Positions 1-9,111 are shown, counted from the stretch's first letter. The stretch: DNA of 37,024 nt from Candidatus Nealsonbacteria bacterium (GCA_026396195.1 JAPLXH010000012.1:1-37024); one strand, 5' to 3'. Numbers and translations: made by a program. The notes: generated by a model not told the origin, from the sequence alone.

Positions 1-1
1 A

Positions 2-97
2 GAAGGGGATGCTGTAATTTCTCAAACCATTACTCAAACCTCACAACAAAGTGCGCAATCAAGTCAAAACGAGGGATTTCGTATGTTTGGTATGTAA
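2..97 (+). CDS. C-terminal end of a probable efflux periplasmic adaptor (MacA-like), partial
   Basis: An open frame enters from the left edge and stops at TAA 95-97. The visible 31 residues begin with E-G-D-A-V-I-S and end in a Gln/Ser-rich tail. A Gly-Asp-x-Val turn followed by a short polar tail is common at the end of membrane-fusion (HlyD/MacA) adaptors. The gene lies 28 bases before an ABC ATPase and a MacB-type permease, the usual adaptor-ATPase-permease order. The assignment rests mainly on that context, because the fragment is too short to carry a diagnostic motif. It could be another secreted protein of the same operon. Confidence 0.5.
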   Translation, partial: EGDAVISQTITQTSQQSAQSSQNEGFRMFGM

Positions 98-125
98 ATA
101 GTCCTTATTGAAACAATTAATAAAA

Positions 126-839
126 ATGATTCAAGTTCAAAATATCACTAAAATTTATAAAAGTGGAAATGTTGAAACCAAAGCCTTAAACAATGCTTCT
201 TTCACCATAAAAGATGGTGAATTTGTAGCTATTATGGGACCTTCCGGTTCCGGCAAATCGACCTTAATGCATATTTTAGGATGTTTAGATGTGCCAACCA
301 GCGGAAGTTATTTTTTAGATAACCAAGATATATCAAAACTTTCCGATGATGAATTGGCGGATATTCGAAAAAATAAAATTGGTTTTGTTTTTCAATCTTT
401 TAATCTTTTACCGCGGGCGACAGTTATTCGTAATGTCGTTTTACCGCTTGTTTATGCTGGAATTGAAAAAGAGGAAAGAGAAAAAAGAGCAAGAGTGTCT
501 TTAAAAAACGCAGGACTTGAAGAGGCTCGTTTTAATCATCTTTCCAATCAGCTTTCGGGCGGACAAATGCAAAGAGTGGCCATTGCCAGAGCTTTAGTTA
601 ACAATCCATCTTTAATTTTAGCCGATGAGCCGACTGGCAATCTTGATACAAAAACAGGAGAAATTGTTTTAGAAACATTTCAAAAGCTTCATTCTGAATA
701 TAAACGTACTATCATATTTATTACTCATGAGCCTTACGTAGCTGAGCATGCAAATCGTATAATTCATATCCGCGATGGCGTTATCATGGAAGACGGTAGA
801 AATCATAAACAACGCATTATTAATAATCATAAAATATGA
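126..839 (+). CDS. ABC transporter ATP-binding protein, MacB/LolD type
   Basis: Cytoplasmic ATPase that would power the permease encoded next. From the ATG at 126 the protein starts [11 protein letters not shown], the standard start of this family. Walker A (GPSGSGKS) is at residues 38-45, followed by a Q-loop ([10 protein letters not shown]), the signature LSGGQMQR, Walker [13 protein letters not shown] and the switch histidine in ITHE. The set is typical of the MacB/LolD/FtsE group, which drives mechanotransmission instead of substrate passage through the membrane. A TTG at 108 is in frame and would add six residues, but the family start favours 126. The stop overlaps the permease start by 4 bases (ATGA), implying translational coupling. 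Confidence 0.9.
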   Translation: MIQVQNITKIYKSGNVETKALNNASFTIKDGEFVAIMGPSGSGKSTLMHILGCLDVPTSGSYFLDNQDISKLSDDELADIRKNKIGFVFQSFNLLPRATVIRNVVLPLVYAGIEKEEREKRARVSLKNAGLEEARFNHLSNQLSGGQMQRVAIARALVNNPSLILADEPTGNLDTKTGEIVLETFQKLHSEYKRTIIFITHEPYVAEHANRIIHIRDGVIMEDGRNHKQRIINNHKI

Positions 840-2059
840 TTTTTTCAGATTTATTACAAGAAACTTATTCAGCAATATCTATGAATAAAGTTAGGTCAGG
901 GCTTACCGTTCTTGGTATTGTTATTGGTATCGGTTCAGTAGTAGCCATGGTTTCTATTGGCCAAGGCGCTCAAGGACAAATTCAATCAAATATCGAGAGC
1001 ATAGGGTCAAATTTAATATTGATATCGCCCTCTTTTCAAAGAGGAGTGGGGACCGAGGTACGTTCCTCCAGGGGCTCTGCTCAGACTTTAACTCAAGAAG
1101 ACGCCGATGCCATTCAGGAACAAGTTTCGCTTATTAAAGCGGTAGCCCCGGAAAATTCAAGAAATTATCAAATTGTAGTTAAGGGTAAAAATACCAATAC
1201 TCGGGTTGTCGGCACGGTTTCTTCATATTCGCAGGCAAGAAACGTTGAAATAGATATAGGAAATTTTATTTCTGACCAAAATGTTCAAAACTTAAAAAAG
1301 GTAGCGGTCTTAGGACCCACAACCCGCGATGATTTATTTGGATCGAGTTCAAATCCAATAGGCCAAAAAATTAAAATAAATAAAATTGATTTTACAATTA
1401 TCGGCGTCACCAAAGCCAAGGGTGGTACGGGATTTGGAAGTCAGGACGATGTAATTTATGTTCCTATTTCTACTGCCCAGCGTTTTTTAGCCGGCGGAGA
1501 TTATGTAACTACCATTAGCGTGCAGGCTCAGGATCAAAATTCAACAGCTCTTGTCAAACAACAAATTACAACGCTTTTGTTGAGTCGTCATAATATTTCT
1601 GATTCCACGCTCGCGGATTTTAGCGTATTAAATCAGTCCGATATTTTAGCCACCGCTTCTTCTATCACCAATACCTTTACCACGCTTTTGGCGGCAATAG
1701 CCGGCATTTCTTTACTTGTTGGCGGCATTGGAATTATGAATATGATGTTGACAACAGTCACTGAAAGAACAAGAGAAATCGGGCTTCGCAAGGCCATTGG
1801 CGCTAAAAACAAAGACATTAGCCTGCAGTTTCTTGCAGAAGCTACTACCCTTACTTTTATTGGCGGAGTTTTTGGTGTAATTTCAGGTTGGGTTATTTCT
1901 CTTTTGATTGCTAAGTTTGGAGGTTTAACTACAACTATCTCTCTTTCTTCTATTATTTTGGCTTTCGGAGTATCAGCGGCAATTGGAATTGGTTTTGGCT
2001 ATTATCCCGCCCGAAGAGCGGCAGCATTAAATCCAATAGAAGCATTGAGATATGAATAA
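836..2059 (+). CDS. MacB-type ABC transporter permease (FtsX family)
   Basis: Membrane partner of the preceding ATPase. The 407-residue chain has an N-terminal membrane helix at about 18-42 (LTVLGIVIGIGSVVAMVSIG), a large extracytoplasmic MacB core domain at about 45-265, and three C-terminal helices from about 278 that form the FtsX domain. It ends with the conserved Y-x-P-A-R-x-A-A-x-L-x-P-I-E-A-L-R motif of MacB permeases. In E. coli MacB the ATPase and permease are one chain; here they are separate genes, as in Gram-positive YknYZ-type systems. The substrate cannot be read from the sequence. Family members export peptides or lipoproteins or respond to envelope stress. Confidence 0.9.
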   Translation: MIFSDLLQETYSAISMNKVRSGLTVLGIVIGIGSVVAMVSIGQGAQGQIQSNIESIGSNLILISPSFQRGVGTEVRSSRGSAQTLTQEDADAIQEQVSLIKAVAPENSRNYQIVVKGKNTNTRVVGTVSSYSQARNVEIDIGNFISDQNVQNLKKVAVLGPTTRDDLFGSSSNPIGQKIKINKIDFTIIGVTKAKGGTGFGSQDDVIYVPISTAQRFLAGGDYVTTISVQAQDQNSTALVKQQITTLLLSRHNISDSTLADFSVLNQSDILATASSITNTFTTLLAAIAGISLLVGGIGIMNMMLTTVTERTREIGLRKAIGAKNKDISLQFLAEATTLTFIGGVFGVISGWVISLLIAKFGGLTTTISLSSIILAFGVSAAIGIGFGYYPARRAAALNPIEALRYE

Positions 2060-2101
2060 AAAATTTGTCGAAAAATTTATTAATCTAATAAAAAAATAAT
2101 T

Positions 2102-2539
2102 ATGAAAAAATATTTATTATTTCTAGTCATATTAACAATAATTGGAGCAGGAGCATTTTTTGGCGGAATGAAATATGCGGAAAGCAAAACCTCACAAAGA
2201 TTTCAACAAATGGATGCAAATGGTTTTGGCAATCGAACAGGAGCAGGAGCTATTAATCGAACCGGTGGAAACAATAGTAATAATGGTTTTGTCACCGGAA
2301 ATATTATCTCCAAAGACGATAAAAGTATTACAGTAAGTATTCGAGACGGCGGCTCGAAAATTATTTTTTATTCAGACACGACAGAAATTAGTAAATTTGT
2401 GAGCGGTGTTTTTAATGACCTTGAAGTTGGCAAGGTAGTTAGCGTGACTGGCAAGACAAATCAAGACGGTACTATTACCGCCCAATCAATCCAAGTAAGA
2501 CCGGAAATGCCAAGCTTTTCATCAACAACTCAAAAATAA
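2102..2539 (+). CDS. Membrane-anchored DUF5666-like protein
   Basis: A 145-residue protein with an N-terminal membrane segment or signal anchor (residues 4-22), a Gly/Asn-rich linker at about 40-62, and a small all-beta domain at about 63-135. That domain has the G-x-I-x-x-x-D-D-x-S-I-T-V start and the V-G-x-x-V-x-V-x-G-x-x-x-x-D-G-T-I-x-A-x-x-I-x-V end typical of DUF5666/OB-like domains. It lies 42 bases after the permease and is probably the last gene of the efflux operon. DUF5666 proteins often accompany MacAB-type exporters in CPR genomes; their function is unknown. No catalytic motif is visible. Confidence 0.7.
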   Translation: MKKYLLFLVILTIIGAGAFFGGMKYAESKTSQRFQQMDANGFGNRTGAGAINRTGGNNSNNGFVTGNIISKDDKSITVSIRDGGSKIIFYSDTTEISKFVSGVFNDLEVGKVVSVTGKTNQDGTITAQSIQVRPEMPSFSSTTQK

Positions 2540-2633
2540 ATAATTAAAATTTGTTTTTCGAAAACGATTCTCAGACTAAACTGAGGTTGCTAACTTTTAC
2601 AGATCAATTTAGGTGGTTAAGCAGTATTGAGTT

Positions 2634-2642
2634 TGATATAAT
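2634..2642 (+). promoter_or_regulatory. Extended -10 promoter before the HtrA gene
   Basis: TGA followed by a perfect TATAAT at 2637-2642, about 30 bases before the ATG at 2673. No good -35 lies at the right distance, so the TG extension would have to compensate. The surroundings are very AT-rich, so chance is possible. Confidence 0.4.
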
Positions 2643-2672
2643 ATAAAATATAAAAATAAAATATAATTTAAT

Positions 2673-3986
2673 ATGCCTAACAACAAATTAAATTCCTCTA
2701 AATCTTTTGACCCAATCAAAAATTTTAAATCTAAAATCAAAAGTAAATTAAAAAAATTTATATTAGTTGTTTTTTTACTCGTTTTATTTTCTTCTCTTTT
2801 TGGTTTTTGCGTTGGAATCGTTGCCAGCGGTTATTATTATTCGGAAATTAAAGATTTCCTTTCTAAGCTTAATATAGAAATTCCGGAACGCCTTATTACC
2901 TACAACGCTTCAACCACTTCTTATTTGCCCCAAACAACTCAAGAGGAAGCAGTGATAGATGTTGTTAACAGGGTTTCGCCGGCCGTGGTCAGCATTGTTA
3001 TCAGCAAGGATGTTCCCATAATTGAGGAATATTATGATAATCCTTTCGGCGATTTTTTTGGAGAAGATTTTGGCCTTAGAATTCCTCAGTATCGTCAGAA
3101 AGGCACTGAGAAAAAAGAAGTTGGCGGAGGAAGCGGATTTATTATTTCAGAGGACGGAATGATTTTAACCAACAAGCACGTGGTTCTGGACGAAGAAGCC
3201 GAATATACTGTTTTAACCAATGACGGCGGTAAGTTTTCTGCCAAGGTTTTAGCCAAAGACCCAAATCAGGATTTGGCTATTATTAAAATTGAAAAAAAAG
3301 ATTCTTCTTTTCCTAAGGTTCAACTGGGAGATTCTTCTAATGTAAAAATTGGCCAAACAGTAATAGCAATAGGCAATGCCTTAGGGGAGTTTCGGAATAC
3401 CATTTCAGTTGGAGTTATTTCCGGCTTAGGCCGGACGGTGACTGCCGGCGGCGGGAGCTTTGTTGAAACAATTGAAGATGTTATTCAAACTGACGCCGCC
3501 ATAAATAAAGGAAACTCCGGAGGGCCATTGTTAAATTTAAAAGGAGAGGTGATTGGAATTAATACGGCAACAGTTTTAGACGCCCAGAATATCAGCTTTT
3601 CCATTCCGGTTAACAAAGCTAAAAGAGATATTGAACAAGTAAAAAGTTCAGGAAAAATTGTTTATCCTTTTATAGGGGTTTACTACACTTTGATTACCAA
3701 AGAGCTTAAAGAAAAATATAATTTGCCTTTTGACTATGGCGCTTGGATAGGAAGAGATAAAACCGGCAAAGAAACCAAGGAAGTTGTTTTAGCCGGTTCT
3801 CCGGCCGAAAAAGCGGGCTTGAAAAAAGACGACATAATTTTAGAATTAAATAACGAGAAAATTACAACAGAAAATTCTTTAGCTGAGATTATTTTAAAAT
3901 ATAATCCCGGCGATAAGGTTACTTTGAAAATTTCAAGAGACAACCAAGAAAAAAACATTGATATCGTGCTGGGAGAGAATAAGTAG
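2673..3986 (+). CDS. Membrane-anchored HtrA/DegP-family serine protease with PDZ domain
   Basis: Extracytoplasmic protein quality-control protease (S1C family) of 437 residues. A basic N-terminus leads into one membrane helix at about 29-55. The trypsin-like domain spans about 92-325 and keeps the full triad: His169 in ILTNKHVV, Asp200 in DPNQDLAIIKI and Ser282 in NKGNSGGPLL. A single PDZ domain follows at about 330-435 (GSPAEKAGLKKDDIILELN). An acidic, aromatic insert at about 113-147 lies between the first strands, where DegP-like proteases have their LA loop. The length and one-PDZ layout match DegS/HtrA-type anchored proteases. A catalytically degenerate relative is encoded at 6808-7518. 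Confidence 0.93.
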   Translation: MPNNKLNSSKSFDPIKNFKSKIKSKLKKFILVVFLLVLFSSLFGFCVGIVASGYYYSEIKDFLSKLNIEIPERLITYNASTTSYLPQTTQEEAVIDVVNRVSPAVVSIVISKDVPIIEEYYDNPFGDFFGEDFGLRIPQYRQKGTEKKEVGGGSGFIISEDGMILTNKHVVLDEEAEYTVLTNDGGKFSAKVLAKDPNQDLAIIKIEKKDSSFPKVQLGDSSNVKIGQTVIAIGNALGEFRNTISVGVISGLGRTVTAGGGSFVETIEDVIQTDAAINKGNSGGPLLNLKGEVIGINTATVLDAQNISFSIPVNKAKRDIEQVKSSGKIVYPFIGVYYTLITKELKEKYNLPFDYGAWIGRDKTGKETKEVVLAGSPAEKAGLKKDDIILELNNEKITTENSLAEIILKYNPGDKVTLKISRDNQEKNIDIVLGENK

Positions 3987-4039
3987 AATTTTAATCAAGA
4001 TTTCTGAAATTTTTAACCCGCTAAACAATTTTAACGGCG

Positions 4040-4068
4040 TTGACTTTTGAGGGTAGCTTTGATACAAA
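4040..4068 (+). promoter_or_regulatory. Sigma-70-type promoter for clpB
   Basis: TTGACT (4040-4045), a 17-base spacer ending in TGA, and TACAAA (4063-4068), so an extended -10. The predicted start lies about 22 bases before the ATG. No CIRCE inverted repeat is visible, so HrcA-type heat-shock control is not supported. Confidence 0.5.
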
Positions 4069-4097
4069 GAAAATGAAACTAACTCTCAATTTTTTCT

Positions 4098-6800
4098 ATG
4101 TACCAATTCATGAACGGTTCTGATTTTACTCATAAAGCCCAGGAAGCGATAGTTAACGCCAGATTTATCGCTCAAAAAAAGGGGCAGCAACAAATTGACG
4201 CTCTTCATCTTTTGTCCGCTTTACTTTCCCAAGAGGAAGGAATAATTTTAGTTTTGCTTCAAAAATTAGGAGTAGACATCGATAATTTAAAAAAAGAAAC
4301 CGAAAAATCAATCGAAAAAATTCCGATAATCGCCACTCCCCGAGAACAAAACCAATTTTATTTGACCCAAGATATGGCTAAGGTTTTAGACAGAGCCAGG
4401 CAGGAAGCCGTTAAGATGGGAGACGAGTTCGTTTCAGTGGAGCATTTGTTTTTATCTTTGGTGGATAGCGAAAACAAAGCCAAAGAAATTTTAAATAAAA
4501 CAGTTTTATTAGGTGATAATTTGGATTTTAAAAAACTGGACTACGAAACGGTTTTAAGAATTTTATCTCAAATCCGGGGCGGCCAAAAAATTACAGACCC
4601 GGAGCCGGAATCCAAATATCAAATTTTAGAAAAATACTCCCGTAATTTGACTCAATTGGCTCAAAATAGAAAATTTGACCCGGTTATAGGCAGAGAGGCT
4701 GAAATCAGAAGATTGATGGAAGTTTTGTCGCGCCGGACAAAAAACAATCCCGTTTTAATCGGAGAAGCCGGCGTCGGAAAAACCGCCATTGTTGAGGGAT
4801 TGGCTCAAAAAATAGTCAAAGGATTGGTCCCCGAAAGCTTAAAAAGCAAACAAATCATTTCTTTAGACTTGGGGTCTTTGGTTGCCGGCACCAAATATCG
4901 GGGCGAGTTTGAAAACAGAGTTAAAGCTTTTTTAAAAGAAATTGAAGCTGCCAAGGGAGAATATATTTTATTTATTGACGAACTTCACACATTGGTGGGA
5001 GCGGGAGCGGCCGAAGGAGCAATTGATGCCTCAAATCTATTAAAGCCGGCTCTATCCAAAGGAGAGTTGAAAGCAATCGGGGCGACTACCTTGAAAGAAT
5101 ATCAAAAATATATTGAAAAAGACCCGGCATTGGAAAGAAGATTCCAGCCGATTTATGTGTCAGAACCTACGGTGGAAGACACCATCGCAATTTTAAGGGG
5201 CATTAAAGAAAAATATGAAGTTCATCACGGCGTCAGAATAAGAGATGCGGCGATAGTGGCGGCGGCGGAATTATCTTATCGTTATATTTCCGACAGATTT
5301 TTGCCCGACAAAGCCGTGGACTTGATGGACGAAGCCGCTTCCGGCTTAAGACTGGAAATTGAATCGGAGCCCATAGAATTGGAAAATCAAAAACAAGAAA
5401 TTACTAAATTAGAAATAGAAAGAGAAGCTTTAAAGAGCGAAAAAGACCAAAAATCCAAAAAAAGATTAAAAGCCATTGCCAGATTTCTGGCCGATTTAAA
5501 AGAAAAAGCCAAATATATTGAAGGCCAGTGGTTGTCAGAAAAAGAATTGATTTTTAAGATTAAAAATTTTAGAAAAGACATTGATTTATTTTCTTCCCAG
5601 CTGGATATGAGCCAAACTTTAGACCTTCAAAGGATAGCCGAGATAAAATATGGAAAAATTCCGGAATTGGAAAAAGCATTAAAACTTTCTGAAAAAGAAT
5701 TAATCAAGGTACAAAAAAAGCATCATCTTTTAAAACAAGAAGTAACCGAGGAGGACATTGCCGGAGTTGTTTCCCGCTGGACGGGAATTCCCGTAATCCG
5801 CCTTATAGAAGCTGAGGCTCAAAAACTGGTTAGAATGGAAGAAATATTGGCTCGCAGGGTTATTGGCCAAGGAAACGCGATTAAAGCGGTTTCCGCCGCG
5901 ATCAGACGTTCAAGGGCCGGCATTGCCGAAGAGAACAGGCCCTTGGGTTCTTTTATGTTTTTGGGCCCTACCGGTGTTGGGAAAACAGAAACCGCCAAAG
6001 CTTTGGCTGATTTTTTGTTCAACGACGAAAGCTCTTTGGTAAGGTTGGATATGTCCGAATATATGGAAAAGCATACTGTTTCCAAATTAATAGGTTCCCC
6101 GCCCGGTTACGTAGGGTATGATGAGGGCGGACAGTTGACCGAAAAAATAAGAAGAAGGCCTTATGCTGTAGTGTTGCTGGACGAGATTGAAAAAGCGCAT
6201 CCGGAAGTTTTTAACATACTTTTGCAGATTTTAGAAGACGGCCGCCTGACTGATGCCAAGGGCCGGGTAGCTTCTTTTAAGAATACAATTTTTATTATGA
6301 CCTCAAACGTCGGTTCAGAGGATATTCGAGAGATGAGTTCTTTGGGTTTTGCCACGAAGTCTAACCAAGAAAGCCAAGAAAAATTAAAGGAAAAAGTTAT
6401 GGAAGCCCTAAAACAAAGTTTCCGCCCGGAATTTTTGAATCGAATCGATGAAGTTATTATTTTTAATTATTTAAGAGAGGAACAGATTAAAGAAATTGTT
6501 GAATTGGAGCTGGCAAAAGTTGAAAAGAGGCTTCAAAAAAAGAATTTAAAAATAAAGATTTCAAAAGAAGCCAAGGATTTATTGGCTAAAAAGGGGTTTG
6601 ACCCTCAGCTAGGAGCGAGACCACTAAAAAGAGTAATTCAGCAGGAAATTTTGGATCCCCTGGCTTTAAAGATAGTTTCTCGAGAAGTAAAGGAGGGAGA
6701 CAGGGTGGTAATCGGGGCTGATAAAGAAAAAATCATCTTTCAAGAACCGAAAGAAATTTTTAAAATTGCGATAAAAGAAGAAAAGCTTTTAACAAAATAA
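4098..6800 (+). CDS. clpB: ATP-dependent disaggregase ClpB
   Basis: Hexameric AAA+ chaperone that threads aggregated proteins through its pore, normally with DnaK. The 900 residues show a Clp N domain (about 5-145), AAA1 with Walker A GEAGVGKT (222-229), pore loop KYRGEF (266-271) and Walker B LFIDE (291-295), a long coiled-coil middle domain at about 415-548, and AAA2 with Walker A GPTGVGKT (623-630), pore loop GYVGYDEGG (670-678) and Walker B VVLLDE (691-696), then the D2 small domain. The full-length middle domain separates ClpB from ClpC/ClpA, and no ClpP-binding IGF/LGF-type loop was noticed. The Met at 4110 is an equally good start. The next gene is 7 bases downstream, probably cotranscribed. 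Confidence 0.93.
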   Translation: MYQFMNGSDFTHKAQEAIVNARFIAQKKGQQQIDALHLLSALLSQEEGIILVLLQKLGVDIDNLKKETEKSIEKIPIIATPREQNQFYLTQDMAKVLDRARQEAVKMGDEFVSVEHLFLSLVDSENKAKEILNKTVLLGDNLDFKKLDYETVLRILSQIRGGQKITDPEPESKYQILEKYSRNLTQLAQNRKFDPVIGREAEIRRLMEVLSRRTKNNPVLIGEAGVGKTAIVEGLAQKIVKGLVPESLKSKQIISLDLGSLVAGTKYRGEFENRVKAFLKEIEAAKGEYILFIDELHTLVGAGAAEGAIDASNLLKPALSKGELKAIGATTLKEYQKYIEKDPALERRFQPIYVSEPTVEDTIAILRGIKEKYEVHHGVRIRDAAIVAAAELSYRYISDRFLPDKAVDLMDEAASGLRLEIESEPIELENQKQEITKLEIEREALKSEKDQKSKKRLKAIARFLADLKEKAKYIEGQWLSEKELIFKIKNFRKDIDLFSSQLDMSQTLDLQRIAEIKYGKIPELEKALKLSEKELIKVQKKHHLLKQEVTEEDIAGVVSRWTGIPVIRLIEAEAQKLVRMEEILARRVIGQGNAIKAVSAAIRRSRAGIAEENRPLGSFMFLGPTGVGKTETAKALADFLFNDESSLVRLDMSEYMEKHTVSKLIGSPPGYVGYDEGGQLTEKIRRRPYAVVLLDEIEKAHPEVFNILLQILEDGRLTDAKGRVASFKNTIFIMTSNVGSEDIREMSSLGFATKSNQESQEKLKEKVMEALKQSFRPEFLNRIDEVIIFNYLREEQIKEIVELELAKVEKRLQKKNLKIKISKEAKDLLAKKGFDPQLGARPLKRVIQQEILDPLALKIVSREVKEGDRVVIGADKEKIIFQEPKEIFKIAIKEEKLLTK

Positions 6801-6807
6801 TTTTTAA

Positions 6808-7518
6808 ATGGCCAAAAACGCTTTTAAAATTTTAATTATTTTTATTATCGGAACAGCCGGCGGTATTTTCGCCGACCAAATTTTCTGGCCTTATTTTATA
6901 GAAAGGCCTCTTTTTTTTGAATATAAACTGGATAAGCCTCCGATTTATATCAATGAAACCAAGCAAGTTTTTGTCCAAGAAAATGTTGCTCTTCAAGAAG
7001 CAGTGGATAAATTGGAAAAAGTCGTGGTGGGAGTCAGGACCGAAACTAAGAGCAAAAAAATACTCGAGGGCTCCGGTTTAATCATAACTTCCGACGGATT
7101 GATAATTACCTTGGCCGAGCTTTTGCCCAAAGAATCAAAAACTACAATATTTTTTGACGGAAAGGTTTTTTCTCCGAAAGTTCTTTTAACAAAAGATAAA
7201 TTCGCCTTATTAAAAGTTAATGAAAATAATTTGCCGACCACCGGATTTGCTGATTTTGAAAAAATAAAACTAGGCCAAAGAGTTTTTTTAATCGGAGTAT
7301 TTTTTGAAGGAATAAAGCCTCAAAAAATTGTAAACGAAGGGATAATCAGGTATTTGAATGAAGAAGAAATTAATACCAGTATTTTCGATAAAAAAAACTT
7401 ACAGGGCAGTCCTATGTTTAACATTGAAGGTAATGTTTTAGGACTAAATATCTTTGACGAAGAGGGAAGAGCAACTTCTATTCCTATCGCAAAAATTAAA
7501 GAATTTCTCGGTTTTTAA
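6808..7518 (+). CDS. Membrane-anchored HtrA-fold pseudoprotease
   Basis: A 236-residue protein with an N-terminal membrane segment (about 6-30) and a trypsin/HtrA-like core at about 60-236. It aligns by eye with the active protease at 2673-3986: GSGLIITSDGLIITLAELL matches GSGFIISEDGMILTNKHVV, and LQGSPMFNIEGNVLGLN matches NSGGPLLNLKGEVIGIN. In this alignment the catalytic His is Glu104, the Asp position is Lys131 and the nucleophilic Ser is Gln199. The PDZ domain is absent. It should therefore be proteolytically inactive and may serve as a binding or regulatory subunit. It sits between clpB and an acylphosphatase gene with gaps of 7 and 3 bases. Confidence 0.8.
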   Translation: MAKNAFKILIIFIIGTAGGIFADQIFWPYFIERPLFFEYKLDKPPIYINETKQVFVQENVALQEAVDKLEKVVVGVRTETKSKKILEGSGLIITSDGLIITLAELLPKESKTTIFFDGKVFSPKVLLTKDKFALLKVNENNLPTTGFADFEKIKLGQRVFLIGVFFEGIKPQKIVNEGIIRYLNEEEINTSIFDKKNLQGSPMFNIEGNVLGLNIFDEEGRATSIPIAKIKEFLGF

Positions 7519-7521
7519 AGC

Positions 7522-7803
7522 ATGAAAGAAAAAGCAAGAGTTCATCTTTTTATTTCCGGAAAAGTGCAAGGAGTTTTTTTTAGATTAAACGCCAAAAAAA
7601 AAGCGGAAGAATTGGGAGTTTCAGGCTGGGCCGGAAATTTATCGGACGGAAGGGTTGAAATTTTAATTGAGGGAGAAAAAGAAAACATTGAAAAGCTAGT
7701 TAAATGGGCCCAAAAAGGCCCGTTATTTGCTAAAGTCGATGAATTGGAAATTGAGCAACAAGAGTTTAAAGGAGAATTCCATTCTTTTGAAATCAAAAGA
7801 TAG
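7522..7803 (+). CDS. acyP: Acylphosphatase
   Basis: Small cytoplasmic enzyme that hydrolyses acyl phosphates such as acetyl phosphate or carbamoyl phosphate. The 93 residues cover the whole family fold. The substrate-binding loop GKVQGVFFR carries the catalytic Arg21, and GWAGNLSDG carries the catalytic Asn39, followed by the usual RVEILIEG strand. Only 3 bases separate it from the pseudoprotease gene, so it probably ends the clpB operon. Acylphosphatases are standard housekeeping genes with no particular link to ClpB. Confidence 0.92.
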   Translation: MKEKARVHLFISGKVQGVFFRLNAKKKAEELGVSGWAGNLSDGRVEILIEGEKENIEKLVKWAQKGPLFAKVDELEIEQQEFKGEFHSFEIKR

Positions 7804-7884
7804 TACAGCGTTAGAAAAGGCAAGCAAATAAAATTTTTCAGGAGATTTTCAAAAAATCGGATTTACAATAAAATAAATTAAAGC

Positions 7885-8730
7885 ATGAAAAATCTTTATG
7901 TTTTAAATATCAATAAAGAGAAGGAGCCGTTTTCTTTTAGGAAAATATATAAATCAGCCAAGAAATCCGGCGCTTCTAAAAAAACAGCTCAAAAAATAGC
8001 AAGCATTATTGAAAGAGAGGCTTTTCCCGGCATAAAAACGATTGAAATTTTCAAAAGAGTGAGAGAGCTTCTTTCCGAGGAATCCTCTCAAACCGCTGTT
8101 TTTAAATTTTCCCTGAAAGAAGCAATGAGAAAGCTGGGACCAAGCGGTTTTCCTTTTGAGCAATATATCGGAGAGGTTTTTGAGAAACAAGGATTCAGGA
8201 TAAAGCTTAACCAAATAGTGCCCGGTTTTTGTTGCAGTTATGAAATAGATTTTTGGGCCGAGAAAAAAAACCTGATTTATATCGGAGAATGCAAATATCG
8301 AAATTTATCCGAAGGCAAGGTTCATTCGGATATCGCCCTTTCATCTTTCGCCCGTTTTTTGGACATTCAAAAAGGAGGATTTTTTAATAAAAACGGATTT
8401 AGAAGTTTTAATATAAAAAACCTGATAGTTACCAATAATAAATTTACCAGCAAAACCATAAAATATGCCAAATGCACGGGAATTGAACTTTTAGGATGGC
8501 AATACCCAAAAAAAGCCGGCTTGGAAAAAATAATTGATAATCAAAAATTATATCCAATAACCATTTTGCCTTCTTTTAAAAAAGAGCTACTGGAGCTTTT
8601 GGTCCAAAAAAGAATGATGTTGGCCCAAGATATTTTTAGAAACGATTTTAAAAAGATTGTTCAAAAAAACAAAACAATAATGAGAAATTTTGAGCAGTTA
8701 AAGAGAGAAGCTGAAATATTGTTGGAATAA
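7885..8730 (+). CDS. ATP-cone domain fused to a restriction-endonuclease-like (PD-(D/E)XK) domain
   Basis: A 281-residue protein. Residues about 12-85 look like an ATP-cone, the nucleotide-sensing domain of ribonucleotide reductases and NrdR (FSFRKIYKSAKKSGASKK, then IKTIEIFKRVRELL). Residues about 90-215 look like an Mrr/RecB-type nuclease core: the helix FEQYIGEVFEKQGF, then YEID with Asp122, then YIGECKYR with Glu135 and Lys137, a clear D...ExK motif. The C-terminus is a helical tail rich in Lys. The likely role is nucleotide-dependent DNA or RNA cleavage; the substrate is unknown. It stands alone, with no methylase nearby, and ends in a strong terminator 18 bases after the stop. Confidence 0.75.
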   Translation: MKNLYVLNINKEKEPFSFRKIYKSAKKSGASKKTAQKIASIIEREAFPGIKTIEIFKRVRELLSEESSQTAVFKFSLKEAMRKLGPSGFPFEQYIGEVFEKQGFRIKLNQIVPGFCCSYEIDFWAEKKNLIYIGECKYRNLSEGKVHSDIALSSFARFLDIQKGGFFNKNGFRSFNIKNLIVTNNKFTSKTIKYAKCTGIELLGWQYPKKAGLEKIIDNQKLYPITILPSFKKELLELLVQKRMMLAQDIFRNDFKKIVQKNKTIMRNFEQLKREAEILLE

Positions 8731-8747
8731 ATTTTTAAAAAAACAAA

Positions 8748-8780
8748 CCCCCTGTTTTTTAAAAAACAGGGGGTTTTTAT
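8748..8780. terminator. Bidirectional Rho-independent terminator
   Basis: A perfect 13-base inverted repeat (CCCCCTGTTTTTT 8748-8760 / AAAAAACAGGGGG 8761-8773) flanked by an A-run on the left and a T-run on the right. It sits between the convergent ends of the plus-strand nuclease gene (8730) and the minus-strand acidic gene (8791), so it can serve both. Confidence 0.9.
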
Positions 8781-8790
8781 TTTTCTTTAT

Positions 8791-8997
8791 TTATTCGCTA
8801 AATTCATCATATTCATCTTCCATGTTTTCTAATTCATCAACTCCTTCTTCCTCCTCCTCTTCTAGCCCTTTTTCCTTTTCCCCGGGTTCTTCTGTCGGTT
8901 CCTCGGGGCTTTCTTCCGGCACGTCTTGTTCCAATCCTTCGTCCAAGTCAAAATCATTTTGGTTAACGAAAGGGTCGCGCGTTTTCTTTTTTTGCAT
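8791..8997 (-). CDS. Small highly acidic protein
   Basis: A 68-residue protein starting M-Q-K-K-K-T-R-D-P-F. After the basic start nearly every other residue is Glu or Asp, with Pro-Glu repeats (EESPEEPTEEPGE) and a run of Glu near 48-53. It has no membrane segment and no recognisable domain, and is probably disordered. Support for a real gene comes from its own consensus promoter on the minus strand (9084-9111) and the terminator 18 bases past its stop. Acidic tails like this occur in nucleic-acid mimics and RNA polymerase delta-like proteins, but I cannot assign a function. The Ser-rich plus-strand frame over it is the antisense of the Glu-rich codons. Confidence 0.65.
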   Translation of the reverse strand: MQKKKTRDPFVNQNDFDLDEGLEQDVPEESPEEPTEEPGEKEKGLEEEEEEGVDELENMEDEYDEFSE

Positions 8998-9033
8998 ATT
9001 AGGTTTTAACCCTCAGCATTTTTTTAAAAAAAG

Positions 9034-9044
9034 TTTCGACCTTT
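9034..9044 (-). promoter_or_regulatory. Leader motif AAAGGTCGAAA, copy 1
   Basis: The 11-mer reads on the minus strand inside the predicted 5' leader of the acidic small gene, about 36 bases before its ATG. The same 11-mer occurs only twice more that I could find, at 18046-18056 and 24713-24723, each upstream of a gene on the sense strand. Confidence 0.45.
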
Positions 9045-9083
9045 TTTTATTGGTTTTTGAAAAATATTCAACCAATTTGTTTT

Positions 9084-9111
9084 AGTATAATTAGTCAAAA
9101 GCTCTTGTCAA
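9084..9111 (-). promoter_or_regulatory. Sigma-70 promoter for the acidic small gene
   Basis: On the minus strand TTGACA (9111-9106), a 16-base spacer, then TATACT (9089-9084). The predicted start near 9077 gives a leader of about 80 bases to the ATG at 8997. On the plus strand the same spot contains TATAAT (9086-9091) with no good -35, so a divergent promoter for the beta-propeller gene is possible. Confidence 0.7.

Noticed and set aside
2579-2586. Possible terminator after the DUF5666 gene (CTCAG/CTGAG at about 2571-2586).
   Set aside because: The stem has five pairs and no T-run follows.
8822-9085. Ser-rich plus-strand open frame of 87 codons.
   Set aside because: It is the reverse of the Glu-rich minus-strand gene (TTC/TCC codons) and has low complexity and no signals of its own.
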